NCBI GenBank assembly: GCA_913020115.1
Contig: CAJWBQ010000004.1
Coordinates: 1 to 64,000 of the forward strand
Direction of reading: 5' to 3'
Source of the DNA: an uncultured Cellvibrionales bacterium
GTDB taxonomy: Bacteria > Pseudomonadota > Gammaproteobacteria > Pseudomonadales > Cellvibrionaceae
Length of the DNA: 64,000 bases
Positions 51,538-60,191 of the stretch are shown here, piece by piece. A program made the translations under genes and the position numbers. How positions within the stretch are numbered: the first letter of the stretch is position 1; each line of letters starts with the position of its first letter. The notes below the pieces were generated by a model. The model was not told where the DNA came from. It ran no database searches and was given only the letters and a program-made list of their open reading frames with translations.

Positions 51538-52731
51538 TTGAGCCGCGCTTTCTTCTCCCTCTACTTTCTAATCGTACTGTCTATCGTAACGCTTGGCTGG
51601 GGTTTAGATCGACTGTGGGAATACTACCAGCCGCAAGAAACATTCAGCGATGTGAAAATTTTGCAACTTCAGGATTTCGCAAATTCCGCTTTGTTGGAAA
51701 GAATATCTTCTGGTGAACAGGTAGCCTTTGATGATGAGGAAGGAAAAAGCTATCTTTATCAAAAGCTGGACGGACAAACTTTAGTCCTCTCAATAGAACA
51801 GAGCCCCCCGCCAGCACCTTGGTTTGAAATGGCCTTAGGGTTTATTTTTTATCTTGCTATTGCCGTGGCCATTTTTGGTTGGGTTTGGCCTTTGTCTAGA
51901 GACCTTTCAAAGCTGGAGAAACACACCCGAACACTCGGTACTGAATTGGCCGAATCACGAGTATCACTGCCGCAACAATCCGCCGCATACAGCTTGGCCT
52001 CGGCGTTTAATCGGATGTCGGACCGTATCTTGTACTTACTAAACATTCAAAAAGAAATGACCAACGCAGTTTCCCATGAGCTAAGAACCCCCCTTGCGAG
52101 GATGAAATTTGCTTTGGCGATGGCTACAGACAGCAAAGATTTAACGCAAATAAAATCTCGCTTAGGTGGCATAAAAGAAGACATTACCGAAATGGACGAG
52201 CTGGTCAACCAGCTATTAAACTACGCTAATTTTGATCAATCAAACCCCACGCTCGATTGGAAACGAGGCGACATGCAAAGCTTGATCCAGCAAATCGTCC
52301 AGCGATTAACTGCACATGATTCTTCGATTGAAGTTAAGGTGCAAGTACAAGTGCTTAACCTAGGCTGCCAAACACGTTTCAATTGCGATTGGCATTTAAT
52401 GGAAAGAGCGGTGTTAAACCTGATTCAGAACGGACTTCGCCACTGTCGCAACACCCTAAATATTGCACTCGACAAAGTGGACCACCATTTTGTGATTACA
52501 GTTGATGACGACGGCGTAGGCATCCCCGAAGCCTCTAGAAAAGCAGTGTTTGAGTCTTTTGTTCGCTTGCGAAACCCTACCGAGGGGCAAACTTCTGGTT
52601 TTGGTTTGGGGCTCACAATTGTGCGAAGAATTATGCAATGGCATCATGGTGAAGTAAGCGCAAGCGAATCGCCACTGGGTGGCGCTCGCTTTACTTTAAG
52701 ATGGCTTGACGGCAAATCTGAGAACCTATAA
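51538..52731 (+). CDS. sensor histidine kinase (partner of the OmpR-family regulator)
   Basis: A 397-residue membrane kinase. The N-terminal helix is AFFSLYFLIVLSIVTLGWGL; a short exterior domain of about 90 residues follows, then a second helix (ALGFIFYLAIAVAIFGWVW), a HAMP domain (SRDLSKLEKHTRTLG), HisKA with NAVSHELRTPLARMKFAL, and HATPase with VLNLIQNGLRHC, DDDGVGIPE and SGFGLGLTIVRRI. It is RstB-like in layout. The start is TTG 51538 with AAGG nearby. Its 3' end overlaps the convergent phosphodiesterase by six bases. Confidence 0.95.
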   Translation: MSRAFFSLYFLIVLSIVTLGWGLDRLWEYYQPQETFSDVKILQLQDFANSALLERISSGEQVAFDDEEGKSYLYQKLDGQTLVLSIEQSPPPAPWFEMALGFIFYLAIAVAIFGWVWPLSRDLSKLEKHTRTLGTELAESRVSLPQQSAAYSLASAFNRMSDRILYLLNIQKEMTNAVSHELRTPLARMKFALAMATDSKDLTQIKSRLGGIKEDITEMDELVNQLLNYANFDQSNPTLDWKRGDMQSLIQQIVQRLTAHDSSIEVKVQVQVLNLGCQTRFNCDWHLMERAVLNLIQNGLRHCRNTLNIALDKVDHHFVITVDDDGVGIPEASRKAVFESFVRLRNPTEGQTSGFGLGLTIVRRIMQWHHGEVSASESPLGGARFTLRWLDGKSENL

Positions 52732-53820
52732 AGCACTTTTAGCGCGGACAAAGTCAACCGCCTTGTCGGGAAAATCACTAAAAACCCCATCAACATTCAG
52801 TTGATACAAAAATAATTCCAGCAAGTCATCGAAGTTAGCAACATACTTAGGCAAAGCTTCCGGGTCAGCGCGAAAAGTGTAGGGATGCACCTTAAGCTCC
52901 GCTGCGTGCGCCCGCTCCACCAGTGCACTAATGTTGAGATTTTCTCGAGTGGAATCGGGTTTTATTATCATCGACATCCAAGGGCCTACACCGTCGGCGT
53001 ATTCACCGATGGTTTTCATTCCCTCAGCTTCAAACATCCAGCTGTAATCATAAGGTTTTGGGCCGTCGGTTCCATAGACCATAGTTTCACTCCAGTCAGT
53101 CATGGCAATCAACTGAACCAGCTTTAAGTCCATCTTAAGTGCCGGCATAAGCGTTTTTCGAATACGCTGAAGTTCTATGGGATCAAAGCTTTGCAGAAAT
53201 ATCATATCGCTTTTGTTGGTATAGCCGTATTTCTTGAGTGTAGTCAACACGGCTTGGCTTATGTCTTTGCCTTCATGGCGGTGAAACCAAGGAGATTTGA
53301 TTTCTGGATAGATACCTACGTTTCTACCCGTGCTTTTATTCAAGCCCTGAATGAGTTCGATTTCTTCTTCAAGCGTAGCCACTTGAAAGCGGGATTTAAA
53401 CAAGGGGAAACGCTGGGAATAATTAGCTTTAAATTCTCCCGAAGCATCATTCTTACTAGGAGATACAGCAAAACCTTCACTGATACGCAGTTGTCGGATC
53501 TCCGCCAAGGTAAAGTCAATTGCAAACCAACGTTTTTTCCCATTAATCTCCCTAAAACGCTCGGGAAATACCGTCATAACATCGCTTACACGATCGAGGT
53601 AGTGATCATGAAGTACAAGCAAGTGGTCGTCTTTGCTCATCACTACGTCTTGTTCAATGTAATCTGCCCCCATTGCATAAGCCATGGCCTTGGCAGCGAG
53701 AGTATGTTCTGGCAAATATCCACTCGCACCTCGGTGTGCCACCACTATTTTATCGTCTGAATCAGCAATGGAGATCGTAGGACACAGCGTTGCAAGGAAA
53801 ATTAACAGTACTTTGATCAT
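52726..53820 (-). CDS. glpQ: periplasmic glycerophosphodiester phosphodiesterase
   Basis: Hydrolyses glycerophosphodiesters to glycerol 3-phosphate and an alcohol. It has a cleavable signal (MIKVLLIFLATLCPTISIADS) and the GDPD signature VVAHRGASGYLPEHTLAAKA, GADYIEQDVVMSKDDHLLVLHDHYLDRVSDV, with the paired catalytic His. The TIM-barrel end is VDGVFSDFPDKAV. Length 364 matches GlpQ (about 358 in E. coli). No glpT is adjacent. It is convergent with the kinase and monocistronic as far as can be seen. Confidence 0.95.
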   Translation of the reverse strand: MIKVLLIFLATLCPTISIADSDDKIVVAHRGASGYLPEHTLAAKAMAYAMGADYIEQDVVMSKDDHLLVLHDHYLDRVSDVMTVFPERFREINGKKRWFAIDFTLAEIRQLRISEGFAVSPSKNDASGEFKANYSQRFPLFKSRFQVATLEEEIELIQGLNKSTGRNVGIYPEIKSPWFHRHEGKDISQAVLTTLKKYGYTNKSDMIFLQSFDPIELQRIRKTLMPALKMDLKLVQLIAMTDWSETMVYGTDGPKPYDYSWMFEAEGMKTIGEYADGVGPWMSMIIKPDSTRENLNISALVERAHAAELKVHPYTFRADPEALPKYVANFDDLLELFLYQLNVDGVFSDFPDKAVDFVRAKSAL

Positions 53821-53942
53821 TGTTGAGATAACCTGTTCTGGGTATTGAAAAGAGTAACGGATAAATCTTATTTGATGTCTAAGATATTTTTAGATGCCAC
53901 ACCAGCAAGCTAACACAGCAGCCATTACAATTGTGTGAATCT

Positions 53943-55346
53943 CTATTTTCCAGCAAGTTCTTTTAGGATAATTTCCCAGTGTTCAAGACCTTCATAAAAG
54001 GTCTTTATAGGAAGTCGTTCATTCAGTCCATGCGCGAAGTTATCGTCGGGATCCATGAAGACACTTGACGCAGCCCATGTGGGTAGACCGGCTGAGCGAA
54101 AGTGCATGCCGTCAGTTGCCCCTGAACTCATGAAGCCGAAAACAGCGACGCTTGGATGACGTTTCTGAACGGCTTTAGTCACGGCGGCCATAACATCATC
54201 TCGCAGAGCTGATATAGGGCTCTCTATAGGTTGATCTAACACCACAAACTCAATTGCGGCATTATCAACAACCTTTTCCAAAGTGGCTTTCACTTCGGCC
54301 ACTGATACCCCAGGGAAAATTCGACAATTAACCGTCACACTCGCCGATTGCGGCAAAGCATTTTCTGCATGCCCACCACTTAACAAGGTTGGTACGCAGG
54401 TAGTTCTGGTGGTACCGACATACGAAGATTCAACAGCCAGGCGATCAGAGGCTTGTTTGTTTTTTGGGTCGTCGGCGAACTGAATCATTGCCGCGCCCAA
54501 CTCACCACCCAACTGCATACCCGTGGCCCGAAAGTAAGCTCGCGTCATATCCGCAGAGCGAACAGGAAAGCGATAAGCTTGCAGATTGTTTAGAGCGGCC
54601 GCGAGATCGAAAATCGCATTATCCGGCTTTGGTCGAGAACTGTGTCCGCCAGGGTTGCGAACCGTTAACTGGAAACTAGCGTAGGTTTTTTCGGCCGCTT
54701 GAACAGCATAAGACAAAGCCTTGCCATCTTTACCTAGCTGCCCACCACCCGCATCACTGTTTAGCACATATTCGGCTTCAAGAAGCGCTTTATTGCTGGC
54801 CAGCATTCTGGTCGTAGACATACTGGTTTCTTCGTCGCCGGAAAACGCGAGGATTAAGTCACGATTGGGTACAAAACCAGACTCTTTAAGCTTAATAAAG
54901 GTGGAAGTGAGCATCGTTACACCCAGCTTGTTGTCCTCAGTGCCCCTACCGTAGAAAAAGGTGTCGTCCTGAGTCAGTTTAAAGGGCGGGCGCTCCCAGT
55001 CTTGTGGCAGGGCTTCAACAACGTCCATGTGAGCAATGAGCAAAATAGGCCTCTTTTTGGCAGAACCGTCACCGCGATACCGAACAATTAATGCGGCAGT
55101 TTCGCCATGAGGAACTACCTGAATGTCGCCTTGGCTAAACCCCGCCTCTTTTAACTCTGAAGCGAGATAATTAGCCATTTTTGGCACATTACCGCGGCCC
55201 GCAACGGTAGGTATCGAGATAATTTCCCTGTATATTTCTAAGCTTTTCTTCGCATGAGCACTGTCTTTTGATACTTCTGCGTTGAGGCTTGAAGCCACAC
55301 ACAGGCTCGCGAGCGCCGCGAGCAGAGATTTCTTTATTATTGTCAT
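53943..55346 (-). CDS. exported M20-family metallopeptidase
   Basis: A zinc peptidase of 467 residues with signal peptide (SLLAALASLCVASSLNA). Metal ligands and catalytic residues lie in LLIAHMDVVEALPQDW, FFYGRGTEDNKLGV, LAFSGDEETSMST and LNSDAGGGQ; the dimerisation domain begins about NPGGHSSRPKPDNAI, and the last His is in FAHGLNERLPIKTF. The order is typical of M20 dipeptidase/carboxypeptidase-like proteins, which act here in the periplasm. The substrate is not visible. A 122-base gap separates it from the phosphodiesterase gene downstream. Confidence 0.92.
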   Translation of the reverse strand: MTIIKKSLLAALASLCVASSLNAEVSKDSAHAKKSLEIYREIISIPTVAGRGNVPKMANYLASELKEAGFSQGDIQVVPHGETAALIVRYRGDGSAKKRPILLIAHMDVVEALPQDWERPPFKLTQDDTFFYGRGTEDNKLGVTMLTSTFIKLKESGFVPNRDLILAFSGDEETSMSTTRMLASNKALLEAEYVLNSDAGGGQLGKDGKALSYAVQAAEKTYASFQLTVRNPGGHSSRPKPDNAIFDLAAALNNLQAYRFPVRSADMTRAYFRATGMQLGGELGAAMIQFADDPKNKQASDRLAVESSYVGTTRTTCVPTLLSGGHAENALPQSASVTVNCRIFPGVSVAEVKATLEKVVDNAAIEFVVLDQPIESPISALRDDVMAAVTKAVQKRHPSVAVFGFMSSGATDGMHFRSAGLPTWAASSVFMDPDDNFAHGLNERLPIKTFYEGLEHWEIILKELAGK

Positions 55347-55652
55347 TATTTTCGTTTCACTTTTCTGTTAGAAACATCTCTGTGATTCCGAGTAAGTTTG
55401 TTGCTTAAGCATTTTCCACTACCCACATAAACAAGGGGAGTTTGCCGCGGCGCCACAGAGCTGACTAGGGGGCTGTTTTTTATATCCAGCGTAAACATAC
55501 GCCAAATTCGAATTGAATTACAGCAATAGATTTGGTCTTGTGCGAGTTCTGGTTGCCACGGCCAAAATGCCTATTAATCACCGCAATGCAAATAGCAATA
55601 TGACTTAAGCTAAAGCCGCCCCTTCATTTATCTACTCCAGGCACGAACCAAT
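55347..55652. other. 306-bp intergenic region, nothing recognised
   Basis: Lies between the M20 peptidase start and the DUF6351 stop. I see no open frame with a ribosome site, no strong hairpin and no operator-like palindrome. The M20 promoter should be here. Confidence 0.4.
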
Positions 55653-57830
55653 CTAAAGGGGTGCACTGAAGGCCATGTCTGGCTTGCTAAAATCACAAAC
55701 TCCCCTAGGGAATATCTTCTCAAGCTGCGCGAGGTGAGCGTCCATATTTACTTGGCCATAGACCCCATTGCCGATGGCATCGCTAACGCTTTGCAGCTGG
55801 CACTTAAACACGGTACCGCGGATGTTGGCCCCCGCCGCCTGACGAGAGTCACTATAAATCGGGTAATGCTTCATACAAGCGCCCTTAGGCTTGTGGTTCC
55901 AGCTGCCATCCCAGACCCCCTCACCAGACGCTAAAATCGACCCAGCTTCTGTAAAACAGGTATCAACTGCGGCGGTGGGCCCCTGCTCTCGAAGCCAGCT
56001 TGTCATTAGCTGAAAAGCCTCATTGATTGGTGTGTGCGGTTTTCGCGTAACCCAGATAACATGGTTGTCGTGCCTGCCCCGAGCGGCTTGCAAGCGGCTG
56101 CGGGTGGAAAAAGAAGCTGAGAAATGGTGCATGTCCAGCTCATCTTCGAGATAGTGACGAAGGTCAATGATGGGGATGTCAATACTCCCTAGAAACACAT
56201 GACCTGACTGGAAGGCGCCTCGAATTGCTTCATCACTGGCCTCTAGGCGACTGGCAGGATGTTTAAGCGAGCCAACACTAATATTATGGTGACTCCAGGG
56301 AGATAACTTCCAAAAATAGCGATTGTCACTTAAGAAACCAAAACGCTCTGGGCTTTGTTGCGCCGCAGGCTTCCAGCTGCCAACAGAGGCATTTAAGTGG
56401 AGGAAATCGCTAGGTTTAAGGTCCCCTGAAACCATTGCCTGCAAGCCGTATTGAATGCCCACATTCCCCCATGTTTGGTTGGCAAAACCTGTTTCATTAG
56501 TGCCATAAAACTGCTTTAAATCATCCCAGTGTGTCCAGTGAGTTTGCTTGCGAACACTCTCCTTGTAGTACTCAGAAAAATGAACAAACTGAGGGTTATT
56601 CGTCAGGGGCGTCAGGCCGCGCCAGCCGTTTATGCACTCGCTGCTGCCTTCAGGCTGATAGGGTTGAATACCGTGTATCAAACGTGCAGCCACTATCGCG
56701 TATTTAAATCGCTCAGGGGGAATTTTTAGAGCGTTTAAACCCTGAATTTTTTGCCGTAAAGACCAGTCGTGCCAAAGCGGATTGTCTTTGCCCTCCCTAT
56801 CGAAATAATACTCCAGCAATTCACAGTCGTATGCATAGGTAATTTGCGAAACCATGTCGGGATAGGCATAGAGAGGAATTATCCCATCTAAAATACCGGG
56901 ATGGTTTTGCGCAATCAAAAATTGCTGGATGGCGCCTCCTGAGCCGCCAATGCCAATGGTAAACTCCGGCTGCCCAAAGCGCGCCACAAAATTACGCTTG
57001 AGCCGAAAAGCCACCTCTTCAGCAACCCACATGTTGTAGTGGTTAGAAGTTTGGTTCGCCGTTGAATAAACGAGGGCATATCCCTGCTTAAGTTCTTCTA
57101 CTCGTCGCTTGAGCATGCCGGGAACAGATAAGCGGCCCTGACGTTTACCAATGCCTACGCCACCTCGAAATTGATAAATAAGTTGATTATTCCATCGGCT
57201 TGTATCCGCTTGGGCAATGGTGTCTTTTGGACCCGCGGGCATAAACATTAGGTAGATGTAACGATTAATAGTCCCTACTTCGACACGAAAGCGCAAAACC
57301 TCGCCATTAAGTTTCAGGCGCTTGGCCTGTGGAATCTTCTCTATTGATTCAAACAAACCTGTATCGATATTTTGACCATAGTAGACAACCTGAGTAGCCA
57401 CCAAACAGTCTTTGCTGTAGCCGCGTACGCGATCCGTCCTTTTACCGTTTGCATCTAATTCGAATACTGGAATGCCGACGCCCTGATTATTGTCTACTAA
57501 AGGTTGACCCAAATGGGAACGCTCAGTCATACAGGCAAACGGGTACTGTAAAGGCCCTGACCATAGGGGCGCTACCGGGCCTACCTGCCCTGCTTCTATG
57601 GGGTAAGGAAAATGGTCTTTAGGTCGAATAAGATCTTTAGGGTGTGGGCCGGTGTAAGACGAAAAATTCTGATTAGAATAGTCATCGGGCAGCGCCACTA
57701 CGGCGTTATATACCGGAGAGTTATGATTGGCATAGCCATAATAAAGCAAGCCATAAACAGACACTACTATGAGAAAAAAAAACCCAAGCCCGTAAAAAAC
57801 GTAAAGAGATAAACGACGATTTAAATTCAT
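55653..57830 (-). CDS. DUF6351-like protein, alpha/beta-hydrolase-like, membrane-anchored
   Basis: A 725-residue protein with one N-terminal membrane helix (LYVFYGLGFFFLIVVSVYGLLYYGY), so it is anchored in the inner membrane or secreted. The mature part resembles DUF6351 proteins. It contains YPFACMTERSHLGQPLVDNNQGVGI and a nucleophile-elbow-like FTIGIGGSGGAIQQFLIAQNHPG with Ser at about 297 in GGSGG. A late region HDNHVIWVTRKPHTPINEAF has possible catalytic acid/His. A tannase-like fold is suggested by DGIIPLYAYPDMVSQI. It is probably an esterase or lactonase, substrate unknown. The start has GAGG just before ATG 57830. It stands alone between two intergenic regions. Confidence 0.78.
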   Translation of the reverse strand: MNLNRRLSLYVFYGLGFFFLIVVSVYGLLYYGYANHNSPVYNAVVALPDDYSNQNFSSYTGPHPKDLIRPKDHFPYPIEAGQVGPVAPLWSGPLQYPFACMTERSHLGQPLVDNNQGVGIPVFELDANGKRTDRVRGYSKDCLVATQVVYYGQNIDTGLFESIEKIPQAKRLKLNGEVLRFRVEVGTINRYIYLMFMPAGPKDTIAQADTSRWNNQLIYQFRGGVGIGKRQGRLSVPGMLKRRVEELKQGYALVYSTANQTSNHYNMWVAEEVAFRLKRNFVARFGQPEFTIGIGGSGGAIQQFLIAQNHPGILDGIIPLYAYPDMVSQITYAYDCELLEYYFDREGKDNPLWHDWSLRQKIQGLNALKIPPERFKYAIVAARLIHGIQPYQPEGSSECINGWRGLTPLTNNPQFVHFSEYYKESVRKQTHWTHWDDLKQFYGTNETGFANQTWGNVGIQYGLQAMVSGDLKPSDFLHLNASVGSWKPAAQQSPERFGFLSDNRYFWKLSPWSHHNISVGSLKHPASRLEASDEAIRGAFQSGHVFLGSIDIPIIDLRHYLEDELDMHHFSASFSTRSRLQAARGRHDNHVIWVTRKPHTPINEAFQLMTSWLREQGPTAAVDTCFTEAGSILASGEGVWDGSWNHKPKGACMKHYPIYSDSRQAAGANIRGTVFKCQLQSVSDAIGNGVYGQVNMDAHLAQLEKIFPRGVCDFSKPDMAFSAPL

Positions 57831-57954
57831 AGGGGCCTCTTTGGCGAAGAATTAAAGATTAACATTTAACCTTAACAAAGGCGTCAATATTTAAAGAGGT
57901 ATACGAATATTATAGTTCAATAAATTAACTCGAGTAATATTTTTTGGTGAGATT

Positions 57955-58440
57955 TTAGCTTTCGAAATCCGTTAAAAATTTCTTTAGCAGGCCGTTCAAC
58001 TGCTCCTGCTCATCTGCTGACAAAGCCGAGGTTAATCGGGCTTGGGTGGCGACATGATCGGTAACTGCTGAGTCAATAACAGCAAAGCCTTTCTCTGTTA
58101 AGGATATGATGACACTTCGAGCATCACTGGGATTTTGCTTTCGTTCAACAAAACCCAATTTAGACAACTGATCTACTCGGTTGGTCATGGTGCCAGAAGT
58201 CACCATCATTGTAGCCAGTAAATCATTGGGTGAAAGTGCATAGGGAGCGCCCGCTCTCCGCAGGGTAGCCAAAACATCAAAACTCGCCAGATTAAGGCCG
58301 TGGGCCGCAAAAGTTTTTGCCATGCCCTGGCTGAGATGTTGGTTAAGTCTAATAAACCGCCCTACTAGCTTCATTGGGCTAAGCTCTAGATCCGGCCTTT
58401 CCTTTGTCCACTGCCCTACAATCTTATCAATTTTGTCCAC
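57955..58440 (-). CDS. MarR-family transcriptional regulator
   Basis: A 161-residue winged-helix regulator: LASFDVLATLRRAGAPYALSPNDLLATMMVTSGTMTNRVDQLSKLGFVERKQNPSDARSVIISLTEKG is the complete MarR DNA-binding region. The start is GTG 58440 without an obvious ribosome site. It is divergent from an EamA transporter; two copies of the palindrome CTTGACGTCAAG lie in the 106-bp gap, as expected for autorepression and control of the exporter. The inducer is unknown. Confidence 0.93.
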   Translation of the reverse strand: MDKIDKIVGQWTKERPDLELSPMKLVGRFIRLNQHLSQGMAKTFAAHGLNLASFDVLATLRRAGAPYALSPNDLLATMMVTSGTMTNRVDQLSKLGFVERKQNPSDARSVIISLTEKGFAVIDSAVTDHVATQARLTSALSADEQEQLNGLLKKFLTDFES

Positions 58441-58488
58441 GAGTTATCTGCCATTAACCAAGTTGAGGTGATGATCACAAGAATTTAT

Positions 58489-58500
58489 CTTGACGTCAAG
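58489..58500. promoter_or_regulatory. MarR-type operator palindrome, copy 1
   Basis: Perfect 12-bp palindrome CTTGACGTCAAG, centred 26 bases before the second copy. It lies on the marR side of the divergent gap. Confidence 0.7.
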
Positions 58501-58511
58501 ACAATCTGTGA

Positions 58512-58529
58512 TATCTTGACGTCAAGATA
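58512..58529. promoter_or_regulatory. MarR-type operator palindrome, copy 2
   Basis: The same CTTGACGTCAAG extended to a perfect 18-bp palindrome TATCTTGACGTCAAGATA, ending 17 bases before the EamA start codon. Two such copies at 26-base spacing could bind two dimers cooperatively. Confidence 0.75.
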
Positions 58530-58546
58530 AATAACTTGAGAAGATT

Positions 58547-59431
58547 ATGAGACGCAACACAGACTTACTGATCACCGCATTGGCACCGATAATCTGGGGG
58601 AGCACCTATTGGGTTACCACAGAGTACTTGCCTCCAAACTATCCCCTGACGGTCGCCATGTTACGTGCACTGCCCGTTGGCCTACTGATTTTGTTGGTAG
58701 TACGGCAATTTCCTACTGGTGCTTGGTGGCCAAAAGTATTTGTACTCGGAGCCCTCAACTTTTCCATCTTCTGGGCCTTGTTATTCGTTGCAGCCTATCG
58801 TCTTCCCGGTGGTGTTGCCGCGACAGTGGGAGCAATTCAACCCTTAATTGTCATCGTGTTGTCTAGGTTATTACTGAAATCGCCCGTGCGAGCGCTTGCC
58901 GTGTTTGCGGGTTTTACGGGAGTCATTGGCATTGCTTTTCTGATTCTTACGCCACAGGCAACATTCGACCCCATTGGCCTTGGCGCAGGCTTTCTTGGTG
59001 CAATCTCAATGGCCTGTGGCACGGTGCTGAGTCGTCGTTGGCAAGCCCCCGTGTCCCTGCTTACGTTTACGGGCTGGCAACTTGCCGCTGGGGGACTGTT
59101 GTTACTACCAGTAGCTATGTTGATGGAGCCTCCTTTACCCAGCTTGAGCCAAAGCAACCTGCTTGGTTTTCTCTATCTTGGTCTCATTGGCGCCGCTTTT
59201 ACCTATGTGATTTGGTTTAGAGGCATTGCCCGCTTAGAACCTTCGTTAGTTTCTACCCTAGGCTTCCTAAGTCCGCTCAGTGCCGTTGTAATCGGCTGGC
59301 TGCTTCTTAACCAAAGCTTGAGTGGCTTACAAGTGTTCGGAGTGTTCATCGTTTTCATCAGTGTTTGGATGACACAACATGCAAATTATCGCCCTGCAGC
59401 TTTAGCCCTAAGCCAAGGTAAAGCCAACTGA
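58547..59431 (+). CDS. EamA/DMT-family transporter
   Basis: A 294-residue inner-membrane protein with ten predicted helices in two EamA repeats. The first copy runs from LLITALAPIIWGSTYWVTTEYL to LLKSPVRALAVFAGFTGVIGIAFLILT, the second from ISMACGTVLSRRWQAPV to VVIGWLLLNQSLSGLQVFGVFIVFISVW. These proteins export metabolites such as amino acids or toxic compounds. The MarR regulator is divergent and the gene is followed after 65 bases by an NmrA-like gene, likely one transcript. The substrate is unknown. Confidence 0.9.
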   Translation: MRRNTDLLITALAPIIWGSTYWVTTEYLPPNYPLTVAMLRALPVGLLILLVVRQFPTGAWWPKVFVLGALNFSIFWALLFVAAYRLPGGVAATVGAIQPLIVIVLSRLLLKSPVRALAVFAGFTGVIGIAFLILTPQATFDPIGLGAGFLGAISMACGTVLSRRWQAPVSLLTFTGWQLAAGGLLLLPVAMLMEPPLPSLSQSNLLGFLYLGLIGAAFTYVIWFRGIARLEPSLVSTLGFLSPLSAVVIGWLLLNQSLSGLQVFGVFIVFISVWMTQHANYRPAALALSQGKAN

Positions 59432-59496
59432 TATCAAAGACACTACAAATCAAACAAATTAGAAAATTAGTTCAATTAATCATTAGGAGTAAGAAA

Positions 59497-60138
59497 ATGA
59501 AAATTACCGTTTTTGGCGCAGCAGGAGAAGTGGGTAGCCGAATAGTGACTGAAGCTCTCAGTCGTGGACACGAAGTTACGGCTGTAGTTCGTCGCACCGA
59601 GCAGATTCAGGCATTACCCCAAGGCGCAAAGCACAGTGTTTGCGAAGTCAGTAATGCAGTGGCCGTCGCCCAATTATCCGCAGGCCAAGACTTAATTGTC
59701 AGTGCTGTTCGCCCCCCCAGTGGCGACGAAGATCTTCTAGTTGAGATTACTCAGGCCATTCTGCAAGGAGCGGCACAGTCTAAGGTAAGAGTAATTGTGG
59801 TAGGAGGAGCTGCGAGTTTAAACATGCCGGACCAGGTAGATACATGCGTGCTAACAGCACCGAACTTTCTCCCCCAATCGGTTATTGCTATTGCCAAAGC
59901 TTGTTATGCACAACATCAAATGTGTAAGGCCGATCATGAGTCCAACTGGGCCTATTTCAGCCCTCCCGGCATGTTAGTTCCAGGTATTCGTACAGGTAAG
60001 TTTCGTCTTGGTTTAGACGAGCTTCTTGTTGATCAAGAAGGTGTTTCCAAAATTTCTATGGAGGATTTCGCCGTCGCTATGATTGATGAGGCAGAGAATG
60101 CGAAGCACCATCGCAGCAGGTTTACCGCAGCCTATTAA
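59497..60138 (+). CDS. NAD(P)-binding NmrA-like oxidoreductase
   Basis: A 213-residue Rossmann-fold protein of the atypical short-chain dehydrogenase / NmrA group. It starts MKITVFGAAGEVGSRIVTEALSRGHEVTAVVRR, has the glycine-rich GAAGEVG nucleotide motif and LSAGQDLIVSAVRPPSGD, and closes with KISMEDFAVAMIDEAENAKHH. This type commonly has reductase or regulatory (redox-sensing) roles. A strong AGGAGTAAG precedes the ATG. It lies downstream of the EamA gene and probably belongs to the MarR-controlled unit. Confidence 0.85.
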   Translation: MKITVFGAAGEVGSRIVTEALSRGHEVTAVVRRTEQIQALPQGAKHSVCEVSNAVAVAQLSAGQDLIVSAVRPPSGDEDLLVEITQAILQGAAQSKVRVIVVGGAASLNMPDQVDTCVLTAPNFLPQSVIAIAKACYAQHQMCKADHESNWAYFSPPGMLVPGIRTGKFRLGLDELLVDQEGVSKISMEDFAVAMIDEAENAKHHRSRFTAAY

Positions 60139-60165
60139 CCATTTCCGTGTAAGCGCATTTAGTCA

Positions 60166-60189
60166 AGAGCGGGCCAAATAGTCCGCTCT
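60166..60189. terminator. hairpin between convergent NmrA-like and EamA genes
   Basis: AGAGCGG and CCGCTCT form a perfect seven-pair stem, and TAGTC/GACTA extend it after a gap. There is no T-run. It lies between convergent stop codons. Confidence 0.5.
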
Positions 60190-60191
60190 AA

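Noticed and set aside
52726-52731. Six-base overlap of kinase and glycerophosphodiesterase genes as possible annotation error
   Set aside because: Both stops are supported by good protein ends; short convergent overlaps are common.
53191-53760. 189-codon plus-strand frame inside the glycerophosphodiesterase gene
   Set aside because: The minus-strand gene has the GDPD motifs and a signal peptide; the forward frame has neither a ribosome site nor a recognisable domain.
55470-55502. GC/T-rich stretch (GCTGACTAGGGGGCTGTTTTTT) considered as terminator
   Set aside because: The possible stem has only a few pairs with mismatches, and no gene ends just upstream on that strand.
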